Notes under the pieces: generated by a model
What the model saw: only the letters and a program-made list of their open reading frames with translations
Database searches by the model: none
Told to the model about the DNA's origin: nothing
Program-made: the position numbers and the translations under genes
Part shown: one piece after another, positions 61,300-64,000 of the stretch
Layout of the letters: each line of letters opens with the position of its first letter
Numbering within the stretch: the first letter of the stretch is position 1
Assembly: GCF_028502605.1 (NCBI RefSeq)
Contig: NC_079232.1
Coordinates: 3,348,001-3,412,000, forward strand
Direction of reading: 5' to 3'
Length of the DNA stretch: 64,000 bases
DNA from: Trichoderma breve
Taxonomy: Eukaryota; Ascomycota; Sordariomycetes; Hypocreales; Hypocreaceae

Positions 61300-63013
61300 A
61301 AGAAATTTTAAATAAAATACTTATATTATATTATATACTTACTAGTTAAAATATTTTCTTATAGATTACCTTTTTTTAGCTTTTTTTTTTATTTTTTTTT
61401 TTTTTATTTTTTTTAATTTTTAACTTTTAACTTTTTAACCTTTAATTACTAAATTCCTTAAGCTTTACCTAGCTTTATTTATAAGCTATAAGATTTTTAA
61501 GCTAAAGCCTTATTTATAAGCTATAGGATTTTAAAGCCTTACCTATAAGTTATAAAGCTAAGCTATAAAAAAGAAAGCCTTACCTATAAGCTGTAAAAAG
61601 ATTCCTAAAGCTTTGCCTAGCTTTACTTTATAAGTTATAAAAAGGAAAGCCCTATAAGCTATAAAGAGAAAAGCCCTACAAGTTGTAAAATTCCTAAAGC
61701 TTTATTTATAAGTTATAAAATAAAGCCTTATTTTATAAGCTTTACTTATTTATAAGCTATAAGAGATTTCTAAAGCCTTATTTATAAATTATAAATATTA
61801 ATTTTAATAATAAAATAAAGCTTTACTTTATTAAAAAACTATTAATTATTTTTTATATTTATAGTTAATAATTTACTTTTAAATTATAGTATATTATAAA
61901 CCTTTTTTAATATAAGACGTAATTAATTTTAGTTATTAATATACTTAAACTTTATTTTTATTACTAAAATAGTAAAAATATTATAAACCTTTATAAAAGA
62001 AAATAGTTATTTATAAATAAATATTATTACTAGCTATTATTATAATTATTAATTATTATTATAATTACTAACTATTATTACTATTATTAACTATTACTAT
62101 AACTACTAGCTATTATTAATTACTATTAATTATTATTATATTTTTAAATTTAAGGAGGAAAATATAAAAATATAAACTCTTAAAAAATAAAAATTAGCTA
62201 TTATAGTAGTATTATTATTAACTCCTTAAAAAAAAAGGAAAAGTATTAAAGGATATAGATTTAAAGTTTATTTATTTTTATTAATCCGCTAGCTATAGAC
62301 TTTATATATGCCTAGCCTACTTAATTTATTACTTTTATAAAGCGGCTAGTTTAAGATATTATTCTTTACAGCGGCTGGTTTAAGAATTACCTTTATAATA
62401 CTACTACTGTAAAGGGAAAAGAACTTAAGAAAGAGGAACTCTTAAAAAGGTAAGGGTACTAGAGGAAGTACTTAGTTTACTTAGTTTATTACCTTTATAA
62501 AGTAGCTGGTTTAAGATATTACCTTTTACAGCAGGTTTAAAATATTATTTTTATAATACTACTACTATAAAAGAAAAAAAACTTAAAAAAAAAAACTTTT
62601 AAAAAAGTAAAGGCACTAGAGGAAGTACTTAATTTATTACTTTTATAGAACAGCTAGGTTAAAATATTACTTTTATAATATTACTATTATAAAGGGAAAA
62701 GAACTTAAAAAAAAAAACTTTTAAAAAAAAAATAATATTAAAGGAAAAAAAAAAGTATTAAAAAAAAAGGACTTTTAAATAATAAAAGCTAGCTTTTATT
62801 AATTCGCTAACTATAAACTTTATACTTAGCTTACTTAATTTATTACTTTTATAAAGCAGTTATTTAAAATATTACTTTTATAATATTATTATTATAAAAA
62901 GAAGAAAACTTAAAAATATAAAGTAATTAATTTAAAATATTACCTTTATAATATAAAAAAGAAAAAGGATTTATTACCTTTATAAAGTAGCTATTTAAAA
63001 TATTACTTTTATA
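61300..63013 (-). mobile_element. Reversed tandem region of the second TIR element
   Basis: The reverse complement follows 40,330-41,700: repeated CTTATTTATAAGCTATAAGA-type words (61,440-61,800), TAG/TAA repeats (62,020-62,135), GCTAGCTATAGACTTTATAT (62,287) and hairpin modules with AAAGTAGCTGGTTTAAGATA (62,497). The match stops where copy 1 would still have about 600 bases to its left end, so this copy is truncated. Confidence 0.65.
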
Positions 63014-63437
63014 TAAGGTTGCCAATTAGTAATAATTTATTTTATTAGTACCTTAAAAAAAACAAAATAAATTTTTTTTATTATTTATTATTTATTATTC
63101 TTTACTTTTATAAGCTAAAGAAAATAAAATAAAGGCATTCATTATTAATAATAATTCGTTAATAAAGGTAATAAATTTACTAATAGCTAGCTTAATAAAA
63201 ATATTATATAAGTAAATTATATATTTTTAAAAAGCTAGAAAACAGGGCTATAAGCCTGTATTTTTTTTTTTTTTTTACCTATTTTATTTAATTTACTATT
63301 AAATAAATAAAATTCCTTTATTATTTATTTTTATTAATGAAAAATTCCTTTGTTTCATTAGTACCCTAAAGAAAACAAACGAAATTCATTATTCATTAAT
63401 TAATAATAAATAACTACTAATGAATTTAGTAACCCTA
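63014..63437. mobile_element. hAT-like miniature element, copy 2 (424 bases)
   Basis: It matches 56,932-57,324 along its length in the same orientation, from TAAGGTTGCCAATTAG to AATTTAGTAACCCTA; the tips CAGGG and CCCTG have become TAAGG and CCCTA, both RIP-type. Where copy 1 has GACGATTCGTTTCG this has AATAATTTATTTTA, so CpG sites were hit here. The flanking 8-mers (CTTTTATA and GTTATTAT) do not match, so the flank was rearranged or one end is mis-set. Confidence 0.75.
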
Positions 63438-64000
63438 GTTATTATATAAAATTTTATTTTATATAATATTATATTAATATTATTTTTATAATTAAGGGTA
63501 AAATAAAATAATTTTATAGTCTTAACTAAAGAAATTTATATAATAATTAAAAAAAAGAATTTTATATTTATAAATTTACTTTTTATAATATAAAATAAAA
63601 GATTATATAAAATTATAATATTATTAGTTTATTTTTCTATATATAAAGATAATTTCTATTATAATATAAAGTAAATATATATATATAATTTTAATAAAAC
63701 TAACTTTATAATAGGCTATTTTTTTACTAAAATACTTTTTTAAACTTTTATTATAATTAATAATTTAGTCCTAACTAATTTTTTATAATATTATATTTAT
63801 TATTATTATTTAAGTAATTTTAGCTAAAAGTAAAGTAATTTCTTTTTTTATTATTTTTCCTAAGGTTTAATTATTAATAAAGTAATTTAAAAATAACCTT
63901 ATGAATAATATTATACTTACTATAAGTTTAAAAAGTTATATTACTAATACAATAGCCTTAAAATAGCTTTAATACTTTAAAAAATATATATAATTAATAA
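63438..64000. other. AT-rich end of window, no gene recognised
   Basis: Moderately eroded sequence with ATTAAGGGT, TAGTCTTAACT and CCTAAGG words. The expected left terminus of the second TIR element was searched for here and not seen. Confidence 0.45.

Larger units (their letters stand above)
48545..63013. mobile_element. Second copy of the TIR element, inverted and interrupted
   Basis: It starts with a diverged terminus (GGGGCGCCTAATAGGTATAC at 48,551 and GGCCCTGTA near 48,600) that parallels the reversed right terminus of copy 1. It then follows copy 1 in reverse: right-end region (48,660-49,350 and 55,220-56,200), segment C (56,200-58,640), middle region (58,640-61,200) and tandem-hairpin region (61,300-63,000). 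Removing the LINE and the first miniature element leaves about 8.2 kb, close to copy 1. The far terminus is missing: sequence equivalent to copy 1's first ~600 bases is absent and a miniature element begins instead at 63,014. The copies are quite diverged, so they may be sister families. Confidence 0.6.
2531..64000. other. RIP-mutated, AT-rich repeat isochore
   Basis: Over more than 61 kb almost every C lies in CpT (as in AGCT, CTT, CCT) and almost every G in ApG. CpA, TpG and CpG are close to absent. Repeat copies compared by eye differ mainly by C/T and G/A changes and indels. These are the hallmarks of repeat-induced point mutation, a premeiotic fungal defence that mutates C to T in duplicated DNA. 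The left part to about 36 kb is nearly saturated, with many 60-base lines holding only 0-3 G or C. The right part keeps more G and C. No intact gene, tRNA or rRNA is visible. A regional centromere, pericentromere or AT isochore are all compatible. Confidence 0.9.

Noticed and set aside
2531..64000. A proven centromere
   Set aside because: Size, AT content and RIP-mutated repeats fit a regional centromere, but AT isochores look the same; only CENP-A mapping or chromosome contact data would tell.
63438..64000. Missing terminus of the second TIR element
   Set aside because: No GGATCC or ACAGGGCT words or inverted match to 39,711-39,807 were found before the window ends.

Overview
This looks like a filamentous ascomycete (Pezizomycotina) chromosome segment crossing a sharp isochore boundary. 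Positions 1 to about 2,530 have ordinary base composition. From there to the end of the window the sequence is extremely AT-rich and gene-poor. In the AT-rich part nearly every remaining C is followed by T and nearly every remaining G is preceded by A. CpA, TpG and CpG are almost gone, and repeat copies differ mostly by C/T and G/A transitions. This is the signature of repeat-induced point mutation (RIP). Roughly 2.5-36 kb is close to saturated (few G or C per 60-base line). About 36-64 kb is less eroded, and some coding relics can still be read there.

Layout. (1) 1-2,530: one candidate protein gene (1,441-2,323, plus strand, frame break or unresolved intron near 1,934-2,049), a possible promoter zone upstream, and a doubtful reading frame at the left edge. 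(2) 2.5-36 kb: a repeat graveyard. I could separate four families by eye: a 0.6-0.9 kb element 'A' (six near-complete copies plus fragments), a ~3.8-4.0 kb element 'BE' in two inverted copies, arms 'F' flanking one BE copy, and a segment 'G' (three copies). Three A copies sit inside one BE copy, and the other BE copy lacks them, so nesting order can be read. (3) 33.8-36 kb: a fragment ('C1') of the element that dominates the right half. (4) 36.6-39.7 kb: hairpins, AGTTA-rich palindromes and a ~1.2 kb imperfect inverted repeat carrying a stop-free reading frame. (5) 39,710-47,984: an 8.3 kb DNA-transposon-like element with ~95 bp terminal inverted repeats and a possible 8 bp target duplication. 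(6) about 48.5-63.0 kb: a second, inverted and diverged copy of that element. It is split by a 5.8 kb minus-strand LINE whose apurinic endonuclease domain is still recognisable, and by a 393 bp hAT-like miniature element with an 8 bp target duplication. A second miniature element (63,014-63,437) marks its right limit.

How it fits together: no gene in the AT-rich part looks functional. It is best read as layers of transposon insertion followed by RIP, the older layers being more eroded. It could be a pericentromeric or centromeric block or an AT isochore; the sequence alone does not decide. Repeat boundaries were found by eye and are approximate unless exact junction bases are described.
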